From Streptomyces sp. NBC_00341 (GTDB taxonomy: Bacteria; Actinomycetota; Actinomycetes; Streptomycetales; Streptomycetaceae): DNA of 64,000 nt. The stretch lies in assembly GCF_041435055.1 (NCBI RefSeq), contig NZ_CP108003.1, positions 186,001 through 250,000 on the forward strand, in the 5' to 3' direction. Shown piece by piece: positions 1 through 10,242 of the stretch; the first letter of the stretch is position 1, and each line of letters begins with the position of its first letter. A model generated the notes under the pieces. That model was not told the origin of the DNA. It worked only from the letters and a program-made list of their open reading frames with translations, and ran no database searches. The translations under genes and the position numbers were made by a program.

Positions 1-3000
1 TTCCACGACGCGGTCACGCGGTTGCGCACGGCCGGAGTCGGTACCTTCCTCGAACTCGGCCCGGACCCCGTCCTCACGGCCGCCGTCCAGGACTGCCTCG
101 CGGACGACGACACCGGCGAGGCGCCGGAACCGGTCGTCCGCGCGGCCCTGCGCCGCGGCCGCTCCGAGACCGGCACGTTCGCCGCGGGGCTCGCCCCGCT
201 CCTCGTGCACGGCACCGGCACCCGAAGGAGGGAGCTCTACTCCGGCACCGGTGCGTGCCGGGTGGACCTGCCGACCTACGCGTTCCACCGGCAGCGGTAC
301 TGGGCCGAGAACGTCGTCGTCCCGGCCGACCTGGCGGGAGCCGGACTGACCGGCGCCGCCCACCCGCTGCTCGGCGCCTGCGTCCCGCTGTCCGGCGGGG
401 GGTCCGTCTGCACCGGACGGCTCTCCACCGCCGCCCACCCGTGGCTCGCCGGCCATCTCGTCGCCGGGCGGCCGGTGCTTCCCGGCACCGCGCTCCTCGA
501 CCTGGCCGTGCACGCGGGCGACCACGTCGGCTGCGGTCTCGTGGACGAACTGGTGCTGTCCTCCCCGCTGTCCCTCGACGCGGGCGAGCAGCAGATCCAG
601 GTCCTGACCGAGCCCGCCGACGCGGCCGGAAACCACACCGTGCGGATCTCCTCCCGGCCGGCCGACGCGCCCGCAGAGGAGCCCTGGACCCTGCACGCGA
701 CCGGAACCCTCACCCCGGCCGTGGCAGGCGACGAGCCGTTCGACACCTCTGAGTGGCCGCCGCGCGGCGCCGTCGAAGTGCCGCTCGACGGGCTCTACGA
801 GGACGAGCAGGACCCGGCGGGGAACGGAGTCGCCTACGGCCCGGCCTTCCAGGGACTCAGCGCGCTCTGGCGGCGCGACGGAGAGGTCTACGCCGAAGTG
901 GTGCTGCCCGAAACGGTCCATGCGGACACCGGGCGCTACGGACTGCACCCCGCCCTCCTCGACGCGTCCCTGCACTCCCTCGCCCACCTGCTGCCCGGCG
1001 CCGCCGGCCGGCTCGTGCCGTTCTCCTTCGGCGGCGCCGCCCTGCACGCCCAGGGCGCCACCGCCCTTCGCGTCCGGCTGACGGCGACCGGGCCAGAGCA
1101 GGTGGCGCTCAGCGCCGTGGACCCCGCCGGGCGGGCGGTCGCCTCGATCGCCGCGCTCACACTGCGCCCCCTCGCCACGGACGGCCCTCGCGAAGCGCGC
1201 CACCCGGACGCGCTGTTCCGCGTCGACTGGCAACCCGTGCCGGTGACAGCGCGGAAGACGGAGACGGAGAAGGGGACGGAACCGGAGTTCCGGCGCTGCG
1301 CACTGGTCGGCGCGGACCCGCTGAGGATCATGGACACCCTCTCCGGGGCGGGTGTGTGGACCGAGTCCTTCGCCGACCTGGAAGCCCTGTCGGACGCGGC
1401 GTCGGCGGGCATGACCCTGCCCGAACTCGTCCTGGTCTCCTTCGCCTCCGGTCCCGGAACCGACCCGGTCCGCGGCCTGCGGGACATCACCGGCGAGGCG
1501 CTGCGGACCGTACGGTCGTGGCTCGCGGACGAGCGGTTCGCCGGAACGAGCCTGGCCTTCGTGACACGCTCCGCGCTCGGTGACGGCACCGGACGCCCGG
1601 ACGACCTGGCCTGTGCTCCGCTCTGGGGCCTGGTGCGGACCGCCCAGTCGGAGAACCCGGGCCGCTTCCTCCTCATGGACCTCGACGGGACGGAGGCCTC
1701 GGTCCTCGCCCTGCCCGCCGCCTTCGACACCGGAGAACCACAACTCGCGATCAGAGACGGTCAGTTGCGTGCGGCCAGGCTGGCCCGTGTCGCCGTACCC
1801 GAGGAGCCCGGCGCCGCCTGGGACCCGGACGGCACCGTGCTGGTCACCGGTGCCACCGGCGCCCTCGGCGGACTGGTCGTCCGCCACCTCGTCGCGGCCC
1901 ACGGCGTGCGGCAGCTGCTGCTGGTGAGCCGCAGCGGCTCCGCCGCCCCCGGCGCCGGGGAGTTGCTGGCCGAACTCGCGGAGCTGGACGCCGAAGTCAC
2001 CCTGACCGCGTGCGACGCGGCCGACCGGACCGCCCTGGCCGGGGTCCTGGACCGGATCGACCCGGCGCATCCGCTCACCGCGGTGCTCCACCTCGCCGGG
2101 GTCCTGGACGACGGAGTGATCACCTCGCTCACCCCGGAACGGTTCGAGACCGTACTGCGCGCGAAGGCGGAGGCCGCGCTGCACCTGCACGAACTGACCC
2201 TCGACGCGAAGCTCGCCGAGTTCGTGCTGTTCTCCTCGTCGGCGGCCACCTTCGGCACCCCGGGCCAGGCCAACTACGCCGCGGCCAACGCCTTCCTGGA
2301 CGCCCTGGCCGAGCAGCGGCGCGCCGACGGCCTGCCCGCCAGATCGCTCGCCTGGGGCGCCTGGGAGCACGGCATGGCCGGCCGGCTCGGCGAAGTGGAC
2401 CGCGACCGCATGACCCGGGGCGGCGTGCTGGCGCTGGGCGACGGGGAAGGGCTCGCGCTCCTCGATGCCGCCCTGCGGGTCGACGCCGCCCAGTTCGTGC
2501 CCGTCCGCCTCGACACCGCGGCGTTCGGCCCCGAACCGGCCCCGCTCCTGCGCGGCCTCGCCCGCCCGGCGGCCCGGCGCACCGCCGCGAGCCACGACAC
2601 CGGCCCCCGTACGGGAGACCGGCTGCGCGGGCTGACCGGCACGGCCCGCCGGGACGCGGTACTCGACCTGGTGCGCGGTGCGACCGCCGCCGTCCTCGGG
2701 CACGCCTCGGCCGACGCGGTCGAGTCCGACCAGGCGTTCCTCGAACTCGGCCTGGACTCACTGACCTCGGTGGAGCTGCGCAACGCGCTGGCCGCCGAGA
2801 CCGGGCTGCGGCTGCCGGCCACCGTCGCCTTCGACCACGCCTCACCGCTCGACCTGGCCGAGCACCTGCACGCACTGCTCGGCACGGCACAGGACGGCGC
2901 GGAGGACCGCACGGACACCGCGGCCGCCGTTGGCGGGCCCGACACCGACGAGACCATCGGCCGGCTCTTCCGCCGGGCCTGCGAGGAGCGCAGGCTGGCC

Positions 3001-3774
3001 GAGGGCTTCGGACTCCTGCAGAGCGTCGCCCGGCTGCGGCCGACCTTCGGCGACGGCGGCGAGGAGGCCGAGTCCCCCACCTCCGTCCGGCTGGCCAAGG
3101 GCGGCGAACCGGTCCGGCTCGTCTGCTTCGCCTCGCAGGTCGCCCTCGGCGGCGTCCACCAGTACGCACGGTTCGCCTCCGGGTTCCGTGAGGTGCGGGA
3201 GGTGATCGCGCTCGCGGTGCCCGGATTCGCGACCGGTGAGCCGCTGCCGGCCACCGAGGACGCCCTGCTCGACCTGCTGGCGCGGACGGTGCGCGAACAG
3301 GTCGGGGACGCGCCCTTCGCGCTGCTGGGCTCGTCCTCCGGCGGTGTACTCGCCTACGCGACGGCCGCCCGGATGGAACAGGAGGGCCGGCCTCCGGCGG
3401 GAGTCGTGCTCCTGGACACCTATGTGCCGGGCGACGACTCGCTCGGCCAGTTCGAGGACCAGCTGCTCGGCGGCATGTTCGAACGCGAGGCCGGCTTCGC
3501 GCGCATGGACGCCGCCAGGCTGTCCGCGATGAGCTGGTACTTCAACCTGCTGGGCGGCTGGCGGCCCGGGAAGCTCGACTCGCCCGTGCTGCTCGTGCGG
3601 GCCGGCGAACCGATGCCCGGCGGCGAGGAACTGGCCCCCGAGCGGTGGCAGACGGGCTGGAGCGAGGCGGACCGCGTCGTGGACGTACCGGGCAACCACT
3701 TCACCATGATGGAGAACCTGGCCGACGCAACCGCGGCCGCGGTCGAGAGCTGGATCCGCGAACAGTCGTTGTGA
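1..3774 (+). CDS. Type I modular PKS, terminal module (partial: AT end-DH-KR-ACP-TE)
   Basis: This is the C-terminal 1,257 residues of a modular PKS whose 5' part lies outside the window; the frame is open from base 1. It starts in the tail of an AT domain. DH follows, with the HxxxGxxxxP motif (His codon at 454) and the DAxLH Asp at 961. KR has the GATGALG nucleotide motif near 1852, an LDD motif indicating B-type stereochemistry, and the catalytic Tyr codon at 2275. The ACP carries LGLDSL with its phosphopantetheine Ser at 2758. The TE has GSSSG (Ser codon 3334) and a C-terminal His at 3697. As the last module it should install an alkene and release the chain by hydrolysis or cyclisation. 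AT specificity cannot be read because its active site is missing. The TE resembles the one ending the PKS at 20019, including the ALGG..YARFA stretch. Confidence 0.95.
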   Translation, partial: FHDAVTRLRTAGVGTFLELGPDPVLTAAVQDCLADDDTGEAPEPVVRAALRRGRSETGTFAAGLAPLLVHGTGTRRRELYSGTGACRVDLPTYAFHRQRYWAENVVVPADLAGAGLTGAAHPLLGACVPLSGGGSVCTGRLSTAAHPWLAGHLVAGRPVLPGTALLDLAVHAGDHVGCGLVDELVLSSPLSLDAGEQQIQVLTEPADAAGNHTVRISSRPADAPAEEPWTLHATGTLTPAVAGDEPFDTSEWPPRGAVEVPLDGLYEDEQDPAGNGVAYGPAFQGLSALWRRDGEVYAEVVLPETVHADTGRYGLHPALLDASLHSLAHLLPGAAGRLVPFSFGGAALHAQGATALRVRLTATGPEQVALSAVDPAGRAVASIAALTLRPLATDGPREARHPDALFRVDWQPVPVTARKTETEKGTEPEFRRCALVGADPLRIMDTLSGAGVWTESFADLEALSDAASAGMTLPELVLVSFASGPGTDPVRGLRDITGEALRTVRSWLADERFAGTSLAFVTRSALGDGTGRPDDLACAPLWGLVRTAQSENPGRFLLMDLDGTEASVLALPAAFDTGEPQLAIRDGQLRAARLARVAVPEEPGAAWDPDGTVLVTGATGALGGLVVRHLVAAHGVRQLLLVSRSGSAAPGAGELLAELAELDAEVTLTACDAADRTALAGVLDRIDPAHPLTAVLHLAGVLDDGVITSLTPERFETVLRAKAEAALHLHELTLDAKLAEFVLFSSSAATFGTPGQANYAAANAFLDALAEQRRADGLPARSLAWGAWEHGMAGRLGEVDRDRMTRGGVLALGDGEGLALLDAALRVDAAQFVPVRLDTAAFGPEPAPLLRGLARPAARRTAASHDTGPRTGDRLRGLTGTARRDAVLDLVRGATAAVLGHASADAVESDQAFLELGLDSLTSVELRNALAAETGLRLPATVAFDHASPLDLAEHLHALLGTAQDGAEDRTDTAAAVGGPDTDETIGRLFRRACEERRLAEGFGLLQSVARLRPTFGDGGEEAESPTSVRLAKGGEPVRLVCFASQVALGGVHQYARFASGFREVREVIALAVPGFATGEPLPATEDALLDLLARTVREQVGDAPFALLGSSSGGVLAYATAARMEQEGRPPAGVVLLDTYVPGDDSLGQFEDQLLGGMFEREAGFARMDAARLSAMSWYFNLLGGWRPGKLDSPVLLVRAGEPMPGGEELAPERWQTGWSEADRVVDVPGNHFTMMENLADATAAAVESWIREQSL

Positions 3775-3804
3775 AAAAGGCCGTTGAAGGGGACACGGAC
3801 GTGC

Positions 3805-3831
3805 GGCCCGGCGGCGTTCAGCGGCCGGGCC
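3805..3831. terminator. Terminator-like hairpin after the PKS gene
   Basis: An 8-bp perfect stem, GGCCCGGC at 3805-3812 paired with GCCGGGCC at 3824-3831, with an 11-base loop. It lies between the converging PKS and glycosyltransferase genes and could end transcription from both sides. There is no T-tract, which is common for actinomycete terminators. Confidence 0.5.
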
Positions 3832-3930
3832 ACGCGATGTCGTCGACGGCGGGGAACAGCCCGGCCGTTCGCCGGGTCTGCCCCGGGGGGCCGTCCCGCC
3901 GCGTCATGAGGCCGGGCCGGGCACCGCGCC

Positions 3931-5199
3931 TCAGGCCCGCCACGGTGCGGTGCGGCGCTCCTCGGCCAGCTGCTCCAGGACCGGAACCACCTCGGACGGG
4001 GCCGGCCGGGAGAGTGCCTCGTCGCGCAGCCGGGCGGCGTTGTCCAGGAAGTCCGGGTCCGCCAGGATCCGCGCGACCCGGTCCTGTACCGCGTCCGGCG
4101 TGGCCTGGTCGTGGGGGAGGAGCAGTCCGGCCCCCTGCTGCTCCAGACCGGCGCCGCGGTAGAGCTGGTCGGCCACCGGTGTGGTGACGGTGAGCTGCGG
4201 TACGCCGTGCACCAGCGCGTTCGCGTAGCTGCCGAAACCACCGTGGTGGATCAGCAGGGAGCAGCTCGGCAGGAGCGCGTGCAACGGCACCGACTCCACG
4301 ACACGTACGTTGCCCGGCAGCGGGCCCAGTTCCTTGACCTGCGCGGGCAGCAGCGCGGCGACCACCTCGGCGTCGAGCTCCGCGAGCATGTCGAGGATCT
4401 TGCCCTTGGAGACGTAGTCCCCGCCGTAGCGCTCGGTGTTGGAGGCGCCGAGGCTCATGCAGATCCGGACCCGCTCCGGCGGGGTCCGCAGCCAGTCCGG
4501 GACGACCGCCGGGCCGTTGTACGGCACGAACCGTACCGGCGTCCGCAGCGCGCCGGTGTCCAGGCCCAGGCTCTCGGGCAGCGGGTCCAGCGTGAGCTGC
4601 CCGGTGGCGAATTCCTCGGTGAAGGTCCCCCCGAATTCGGCGGCGCGGCCGCCCAGCCATTCGGCCAGCGGATCCTTGCGCCGGTCCGCGGACACGTCCG
4701 CCGCCAGGCCCTGGAAGAGCCGGCGTTTCATCACCCACACGTCGGCGAAGCACAGCGACCGCACGTGTGCGGCCCCGACGACGCCCGCGACGAGGGGGCC
4801 GGCGTAGGTGAGCGGATCCCAGACCACGAGGTCGGGCCGCCAGGAGCGGGCGAACTCCACCATCTCGTCGATCATCGGCTCGTTGTACATCGCGCTGCCG
4901 TACGCGGCCAGCTGGGCCCGTTCGAGCTCGTTCTCGTAGGTCAGCTTCGCCGGATCCAGCTCGTTCCAGCTCGCCGACTCCCACTCCTCCTGCGACTGGC
5001 GATTCGAGGTCATCGCCGCGCTGATTCCGTCGTTCCGGCCGGTCGCCACGGCGGTCATGCCGGTACGGGCGATGACGTCGACGAGTTCCTCGCAACTGGC
5101 GACACGGACCTCGTGTCCCGCGGCACGCATCGCCCACGCGATCGGCGTCATGCAGAACAGGTGGGACTTCTCGGGAATCGTCACGAACAGCACACGCAC
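3931..5199 (-). CDS. Glycosyltransferase, DesVII/EryCIII-like (activator-dependent type)
   Basis: A 422-residue GT-B glycosyltransferase. The N-terminus (RVLFVTIPEKSHLF, then PIAWAMRAAGHEV) is typical of the macrolide deoxysugar transferases of the EryCIII/DesVII group, and the C-terminal nucleotide-sugar region contains IHHGGFGS. The GTG start at 5199 is chosen because AGGAG sits six bases upstream and the conserved N-terminus begins there. Members of this group normally need a P450-like partner (DesVIII/EryCII); none is visible in this window. It is transcribed away from the sugar genes at 5424, so the 224-bp gap is a divergent promoter region. The role is inferred to be attachment of a deoxysugar to the polyketide. 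Confidence 0.88.
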   Translation of the reverse strand: MRVLFVTIPEKSHLFCMTPIAWAMRAAGHEVRVASCEELVDVIARTGMTAVATGRNDGISAAMTSNRQSQEEWESASWNELDPAKLTYENELERAQLAAYGSAMYNEPMIDEMVEFARSWRPDLVVWDPLTYAGPLVAGVVGAAHVRSLCFADVWVMKRRLFQGLAADVSADRRKDPLAEWLGGRAAEFGGTFTEEFATGQLTLDPLPESLGLDTGALRTPVRFVPYNGPAVVPDWLRTPPERVRICMSLGASNTERYGGDYVSKGKILDMLAELDAEVVAALLPAQVKELGPLPGNVRVVESVPLHALLPSCSLLIHHGGFGSYANALVHGVPQLTVTTPVADQLYRGAGLEQQGAGLLLPHDQATPDAVQDRVARILADPDFLDNAARLRDEALSRPAPSEVVPVLEQLAEERRTAPWRA

Positions 5200-5423
5200 G
5201 GTGGACTCCTGGGAGCGACAAGTGGTCCGAAGCCTCCCCAGCGTCGTCCGGCCGCCGGTCGAGCGGCGGGCCGCGGCCGGGCATCGGGGGAAACACCCAG
5301 AGTTTGGATGCATGGCCCGGCTGCCGGTGTGCGCATCCCGGGAGCGCGTGGATAGTTGCGGCAGCGGCGACGGCCCGGCCGGGCCGTCGCCCCAACGGAC
5401 CAGTTGATCCGGGAGACTCGTCG

Positions 5424-6392
5424 ATGGCTTCAGTGGGTTCCGCGGACCGGCCGACCGCCGTGGTGCTCGGCGCCGGCGGCTTCGTCGGCCGCAACGTATG
5501 CGCCGCGCTGCGGGCCACCGGCCGGCCGGTGGCCGCCGTCGCCCGCCGCCCCGCCGGCCTGCCCGACGGCTGCCGCCCCGTGCCCTTCGACGTCGCCCGC
5601 GGTGACCCCGCCGACCTCGCCGCCGCCCTCGCCCCGCTACGGCCCGGCCTGGTGGTGAACGCGGCGGGCGCGCTGTGGAACGTCACCGACGACGAGCTGA
5701 CCGCCGGCAACGTGACCCTCGTCGAGAGGCTCGTGCGAGCCGTCGAGGCGCTGGCGGACCCGGTGCGGCTCGTGCACATCGGAACGGCCTACGAATACGG
5801 GGTGCACCCCGACGACACGCTGGCGGAGACGCTGCCGGCCCGCCCCGTGGGCCGGTACGCGCAGACCAAGCTCGCCGCCACCCGGATCGTCACCCGGGCC
5901 GCCGCCGAGGGACGGGTGAGCGCGACCGTGCTGCGCATCCCCGTCGCGCTCGGCCCGTTCATCCCGGCGGAGAGCCTGCTCGGCGGGCTCGCCCGGCAGC
6001 TCGCCGCGCACCCCGCCGAGTTGCGGCTGCCGCCGCTGGACGGCGTACGGCGGGACCTCATCGATGTCCGGGACGTCGCCGACGCCGTTCTGTGTGCGGC
6101 GCGGGCTCCCCGGCTGCCCCCCGTCGTCAACATCGGCTCGGGCCGTCTCGTCCCGCTGGCCGACACGGTGGACGCGCTGATCCGGATCGCCGGAACGGGC
6201 GCGAAGGCACCGGCGATCGTGCGCGGCCCGGCACCCGCCGGGCGCCGCGACGCCGGCGCCGGGGACCGGCCCCTGGACATCGGCCTGGCACGGCGGGAGT
6301 TCGGCTGGGCCCCCGCCCGCACCGTGACGGACGCGCTGCACGCCCTGTGGGGCAGCACCCGCGTCCCCCACACCTCACAGCACCACACCTGA
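5424..6392 (+). CDS. NDP-4-keto-6-deoxyhexose 4-ketoreductase (NAD-dependent epimerase/dehydratase family)
   Basis: A 322-residue extended SDR. The Rossmann motif LGAGGFVG lies near the N-terminus and the catalytic YAQTK (YxxxK) in the middle, and the overall pattern matches NDP-deoxysugar 4-ketoreductases such as TylCIV, EryBIV and UrdR. It should reduce the C-4 ketone as the final step of deoxysugar synthesis. The ATG at 5424 is preceded by GGGAG with eight bases of spacing. It heads a plus-strand run with the C-3 dehydrase, 3-ketoreductase and a glycosyltransferase. Which C-4 epimer is made cannot be read from sequence. Confidence 0.85.
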   Translation: MASVGSADRPTAVVLGAGGFVGRNVCAALRATGRPVAAVARRPAGLPDGCRPVPFDVARGDPADLAAALAPLRPGLVVNAAGALWNVTDDELTAGNVTLVERLVRAVEALADPVRLVHIGTAYEYGVHPDDTLAETLPARPVGRYAQTKLAATRIVTRAAAEGRVSATVLRIPVALGPFIPAESLLGGLARQLAAHPAELRLPPLDGVRRDLIDVRDVADAVLCAARAPRLPPVVNIGSGRLVPLADTVDALIRIAGTGAKAPAIVRGPAPAGRRDAGAGDRPLDIGLARREFGWAPARTVTDALHALWGSTRVPHTSQHHT

Positions 6393-6419
6393 CCACCGCA
6401 GCGGACGAAGAGGGCTTCC

Positions 6420-7730
6420 ATGACTGACACCGATGTGCAGTCCATCATCGAACTGACCCGCAAGTACCACCGGGAACAGGAGGCTTCCGGGACGGAGTTC
6501 GTCCCAGGAGTCACCCCGATCCTGCCGGCCGGCGCGGTCCTCGACGAGGACGACCGCGCCGCGCTGGTGGAACACGCGCTGCAGCTGCGCATCGCCTCCG
6601 GCGCCACCGCGCTGCGCTTCGAGCGGAAGTTCGCCAAGACGATCGGTGTCCGCAAGGCTCACCTGACCAACTCCGGCTCGTCCGCCAACCTGCTGGCGCT
6701 CGCCTCGCTCACCGTGCCGGAGCTGGAGGACCACCGGCTGCGCCCCGGCGACGAGGTGATCACCGTCGCCGCGGGCTGGCCCACCACCGTCAACCCCATC
6801 GTCCAGTGCGGTCTGGTGCCGGTCTTCGTCGACGTGGACCTCGCCACGTACAACACAACGGTGGAACGGGTCGAGGCGGCGATAGGCCCGCGCACCAAGG
6901 CCATCATGATGGCCCACACGCTCGGCAACCCCTTCCAGGCCACCGAGATAGCGCAACTGGCCAAGGATCGCGGGCTGTTCCTCGTCGAGGACAACTGCGA
7001 CGCCCTCATGTCGACGTACCAGGGCCGTACCACCGGCACGTTCGGGGACTACTCGACCGTCAGCTTCTACCCGGCCCACCACCTCGCCATGGGCGAGGGC
7101 GGCTGCGTGCTCTCCAACAGTGTGGAGCTGGCCCGGATCACCGAGTCGATGCGGGACTGGGGACGCGACTGCTGGTGCGAGCCGGGCGAGGACAACAAGT
7201 GCCTCAAGCGCTTCACCTACCAGATGGGTGATCTGCCGCTCGGCTACGACCACAAGTACATCTTCTCCCACATCGGCTACAACCTGAAGTCGACCGACCT
7301 CCAGGCCGCCCTGGGCCTGAGCCAGCTCGGCAAGCTCGACGACTTCACCGCCGCCCGCAAGCGCAACTGGCAGCGGCTGCGCGACGGCCTTGAGGGAGTG
7401 CCCGGCCTGCTGCTGCCCGAGGCCACCCCCGGCAGCGACCCGAGCTGGTTCGCCTTCGTGCTGACCCTGACCGAGGACGCCCCGTTCCGCCGCGCCGAAC
7501 TGGTCGACTTCCTCAACGCCCGCCGCATCGGCACCCGGCTGCTGTTCGCCGGCAACCTCGTACGGCACCCCGCCTACCGCGACGTGGAGCACCGGGTCAG
7601 CGGTGGTCTGGCCAACAGCGACATCATCATGGAGCGGACGTTCTGGATCGGCGTCTACCCGGGCATCACCGCCGAGATGACCGACTACATGGTCGCCTCC
7701 ATCCGGGAGTTCGTCGCCAAGCACCGCTGA
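6420..7730 (+). CDS. NDP-4-keto-6-deoxyhexose 3-dehydrase (SpnQ/E1/RfbH-like, PMP and [2Fe-2S])
   Basis: A 436-residue DegT/DnrJ/EryC1-fold enzyme of the C-3 deoxygenation group. Two features separate it from aminotransferases. The PLP-anchoring Lys is replaced in YPAHHLAMGEGG, leaving His as in E1 and SpnQ. Iron-sulfur cysteines are visible in EDNCDAL and in the CWCEPGEDNKC stretch. It removes the C-3 hydroxyl of an NDP-4-keto-6-deoxyhexose and needs a ferredoxin-type electron donor, which I do not see in the window. It starts 27 bases after the 4-ketoreductase with a purine-rich ribosome site. Together with the 3-ketoreductase downstream it points to a 3-deoxygenated sugar. Confidence 0.9.
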   Translation: MTDTDVQSIIELTRKYHREQEASGTEFVPGVTPILPAGAVLDEDDRAALVEHALQLRIASGATALRFERKFAKTIGVRKAHLTNSGSSANLLALASLTVPELEDHRLRPGDEVITVAAGWPTTVNPIVQCGLVPVFVDVDLATYNTTVERVEAAIGPRTKAIMMAHTLGNPFQATEIAQLAKDRGLFLVEDNCDALMSTYQGRTTGTFGDYSTVSFYPAHHLAMGEGGCVLSNSVELARITESMRDWGRDCWCEPGEDNKCLKRFTYQMGDLPLGYDHKYIFSHIGYNLKSTDLQAALGLSQLGKLDDFTAARKRNWQRLRDGLEGVPGLLLPEATPGSDPSWFAFVLTLTEDAPFRRAELVDFLNARRIGTRLLFAGNLVRHPAYRDVEHRVSGGLANSDIIMERTFWIGVYPGITAEMTDYMVASIREFVAKHR

Positions 7731-7901
7731 GCGCCGCCGGCCGGGCCCGCCCCGGGCCCGGCGCGATCTGACAGACACGGGATCTGGTGGGGCCGGCTGC
7801 CGCGGCCGGCCCCTGGACTTCAGCGGCGAGGGACACCATGCAGCCAATGCCACCCACCTCTCCGACCGCCCCCGCACCGGGCACAGAACGCGGGGGACGC
7901 C

Positions 7902-8942
7902 GTGTCTGACACCGAACGGACGGGCATCGCGATCCTGGGCGCCGCCGACATCGCCTGGCGCCGCACCGCCCCGGCCCTGCTGCGCTGCCCCGCTCTGCGC
8001 GTGGTGGCCGTGGCCAGCCGTACCCCCGACAAGGCGCGCGCCTTTGCCGACCGCTTCGGCATCGAGGCCGTGACCGGCTACCAGCGGCTCCTCGAACGCG
8101 AGGACATCCAGGCCGTCTACATCCCGCTGCCGAACGCCCTGCACGAGCAGTGGGCGGACGCGGCCCTGCGGGCCGGCAAGCACGTCCTGGTGGAGAAGTC
8201 GCTCACCGCGAGCACGGCGGCCGCCGCCGGCCTGGCCCGGACGGCCCGTGAGCGCGGCCTGGCCTTCATGGAGAACTTCGCCTTCCTCCACCACACCCAG
8301 CACGACCGGGTCCGCGAGCTGGTCGCGGAGGGCGCCATCGGCACGCCCCGGGTCCTCACCGCCTCCTTCGGCATCCCGCGCACCGACGGGGAGCTCATCC
8401 GCTACAGCAGGGAACTGGCCGGCGGAGCGCTCCGGGAGACCGGCTGCTACCCGATCCGCGCCGCCCGGCTCTTCCTCGGCACCGACATCGAGGTCGTCGG
8501 CGCCCGGCTCCGGTACGAGGAGGACGGCGGCTGCGACATGGCCGGATCGGTACTGCTCGCCGACGGCGCGGGCGTCACCGCCCAGTGCGACTTCGGCCTG
8601 GACCACGCCTACCGCAACACGTACGCGCTGTGGGGCAGCGAGGGCCGCATCGAGGTGGACTGGGCGTTCACCCCGCCCCCCGACACCCGGCCGCTGCTGC
8701 GGCTGCGCCGGGGGGACCACGCCGAGGAGTGGACCCTGCCGGCCGCCGACCAGTTCCTCCGCGCGGTCTCCGCCTTCGCGCGGGCCTGCGCCGACCCGGC
8801 CGCCCACACCTCGCACGCCGACGACGCCGTCCGCCAGGCCTCGCTGATCGAGTCGGTCCTCGAACTGTCCGGCGCCCCCGAAGACCCCGCCCGCGACCGG
8901 CTCGGACGGGCCGGGGCAAGGAGCGCGCATGTCCCCGGCTGA
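7902..8942 (+). CDS. NDP-hexose 3-ketoreductase (Gfo/Idh/MocA family, SpnN/KijD10-like)
   Basis: A 346-residue Gfo/Idh/MocA oxidoreductase. The N-terminal Rossmann fold begins GIAILGAADIAWRR, and VLVEKSLTAS carries the conserved EK of the family. Homologues such as SpnN and KijD10 reduce the C-3 ketone left after 2,3-dehydration in 2-deoxysugar synthesis. The gene starts at GTG 7902 behind GGGGGA and overlaps the next glycosyltransferase by 14 bases, suggesting coupled translation. A 2,3-dehydratase partner would be expected but must lie outside the window. Confidence 0.85.
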   Translation: MSDTERTGIAILGAADIAWRRTAPALLRCPALRVVAVASRTPDKARAFADRFGIEAVTGYQRLLEREDIQAVYIPLPNALHEQWADAALRAGKHVLVEKSLTASTAAAAGLARTARERGLAFMENFAFLHHTQHDRVRELVAEGAIGTPRVLTASFGIPRTDGELIRYSRELAGGALRETGCYPIRAARLFLGTDIEVVGARLRYEEDGGCDMAGSVLLADGAGVTAQCDFGLDHAYRNTYALWGSEGRIEVDWAFTPPPDTRPLLRLRRGDHAEEWTLPAADQFLRAVSAFARACADPAAHTSHADDAVRQASLIESVLELSGAPEDPARDRLGRAGARSAHVPG

Positions 8943-10188
8943 CCTCCCCGCCCCGGCTGCCGCCGACACCCCGGCGCAGCCCGGAAAGCACGTGCTGTGG
9001 CTGGGGTTTCCCTCCTACGGGCACATCAAGGCGAGCCTCGGCGTCGTCGAGGAGCTGCTGCGGCGCGGCCACCGCGTCACCTACGTGATAGCCGACCGGT
9101 TCGCCGCCGCCGTCGGGACCACCGGCGCGCGCGTCGTGTCCTACGCCTCAACGTTCCCGGAGACGATCACGGGCAACGAGACCGCGACGGCGATGCTGCT
9201 GGCCTTCCTGGAGGAGAGCTTCGCGCCCCTGGAGGCAACCCTGGCGGCGGTCGCCGCCGACCCGCCGCAGCTGGTCGTGCACGACGTGCTCGCCTCTGAC
9301 ACCGCCACCGCCGTGAGCAGGCTGTACCGGACACCCACCGTGCGGGTCTACGCCGGCTTCGGCACCAACGAGCACGTCCCGCAGAACGGCACCGAGGCGG
9401 ATCCCGCGCACACCCCGGTGGACCCGGACGATCCCCGGCTGCGCGACCTGGCCGCCGCACTGACCGCCCGGGTCGAGGCGGCCGGCGTCGCCGCCCTGTT
9501 CGCCGACGGGCGGACGGGCGGTGACGAGCCCGCCGTCAGCCTGTCCTTCGTCGTGCGGGAGTTCCAGACCAAGGGGGAGACCTTCGGCGACGACTACCTG
9601 TTCGCCGGGCCCTGCCTGCGCGCGGTGGACTTCGCGGGAGCGTGGGAGCCCCCGCCCGGCGACCCACCCGTGCTGCTGGTCTCGCTCGGTACCTCCGCCA
9701 ACCGCCACCCCGGATTCTTCCGGCACTGCGCCGAGGCCTTCACCGGCACCCCCTGGCACATCGTGATGACCCTCGGCCGCGACGCCGACCCGGCGGAGCT
9801 CGGGACGCTGCCGCCCAATGTCGAGGTCCGGTCGTGGCTCCCGCACCTGACCGTGCTCGGGCATGCCGCCGCGTTCGTCTGCCAGGGCGGCACCGGCAGC
9901 CTGATGGAGGCGTTCCACCAGGGCGTCCCGGTGGTGGTCGTACCGCAGCAGCAGGACCAGTGGGCGACCGCGCGACAGGTCGTCGACCTGGGCCTGGGCC
10001 GGTCGATCAGCCCCGGCGACCTCGATGCCGAGACCCTGCGCACCGCCGTCGAGGCCATCGCGGACGACGCCGGGATGCGGCACCGGGTGAGAGAGCTGAG
10101 CCGGCGGGTGCGCACCGCCCCCGGGGCCACCGCGGCCGCCGACCGCCTGGAAGCCGTCATGGCGGACCGCGCCGCCGCACTGAGCTGA
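8929..10188 (+). CDS. Macrolide-type glycosyltransferase (MGT/OleD-like)
   Basis: A 419-residue GT-B enzyme of the UDP-glucosyltransferase/MGT superfamily, with HVLWLGFPSYGHIKASL at the acceptor side and FVCQGGTGSLMEAFHQGVP at the donor side. Its first 14 bases overlap the end of the 3-ketoreductase gene. Family members either decorate natural products or glycosylate and inactivate the host's own macrolide (OleD, Mgt); the sequence does not decide between these. A strong hairpin follows the stop. Confidence 0.85.
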   Translation: MSPADLPAPAAADTPAQPGKHVLWLGFPSYGHIKASLGVVEELLRRGHRVTYVIADRFAAAVGTTGARVVSYASTFPETITGNETATAMLLAFLEESFAPLEATLAAVAADPPQLVVHDVLASDTATAVSRLYRTPTVRVYAGFGTNEHVPQNGTEADPAHTPVDPDDPRLRDLAAALTARVEAAGVAALFADGRTGGDEPAVSLSFVVREFQTKGETFGDDYLFAGPCLRAVDFAGAWEPPPGDPPVLLVSLGTSANRHPGFFRHCAEAFTGTPWHIVMTLGRDADPAELGTLPPNVEVRSWLPHLTVLGHAAAFVCQGGTGSLMEAFHQGVPVVVVPQQQDQWATARQVVDLGLGRSISPGDLDAETLRTAVEAIADDAGMRHRVRELSRRVRTAPGATAAADRLEAVMADRAAALS

Positions 10189-10194
10189 CGCCGC

Positions 10195-10241
10195 GGCGGG
10201 AGCGGCCCCTCGGGCACTGGAGCCCCGGGGCCGCTCCCGCC
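10195..10241. terminator. Strong bidirectional terminator hairpin
   Basis: A perfect 15-bp stem: GGCGGGAGCGGCCCC at 10195-10209 pairs with GGGGCCGCTCCCGCC at 10227-10241 around a 17-base loop. It fills the 54-bp gap between the convergent glycosyltransferase and mqnD-like genes. Confidence 0.75.
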
Positions 10242-10242
10242 G

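Noticed and set aside
5286..5300. GGGGGAAACACCC in the 5.2-5.4 kb divergent region as a PAS-LuxR operator
   Set aside because: The spacing between half-sites is one base too long and there is no -10 at the expected distance on either strand.
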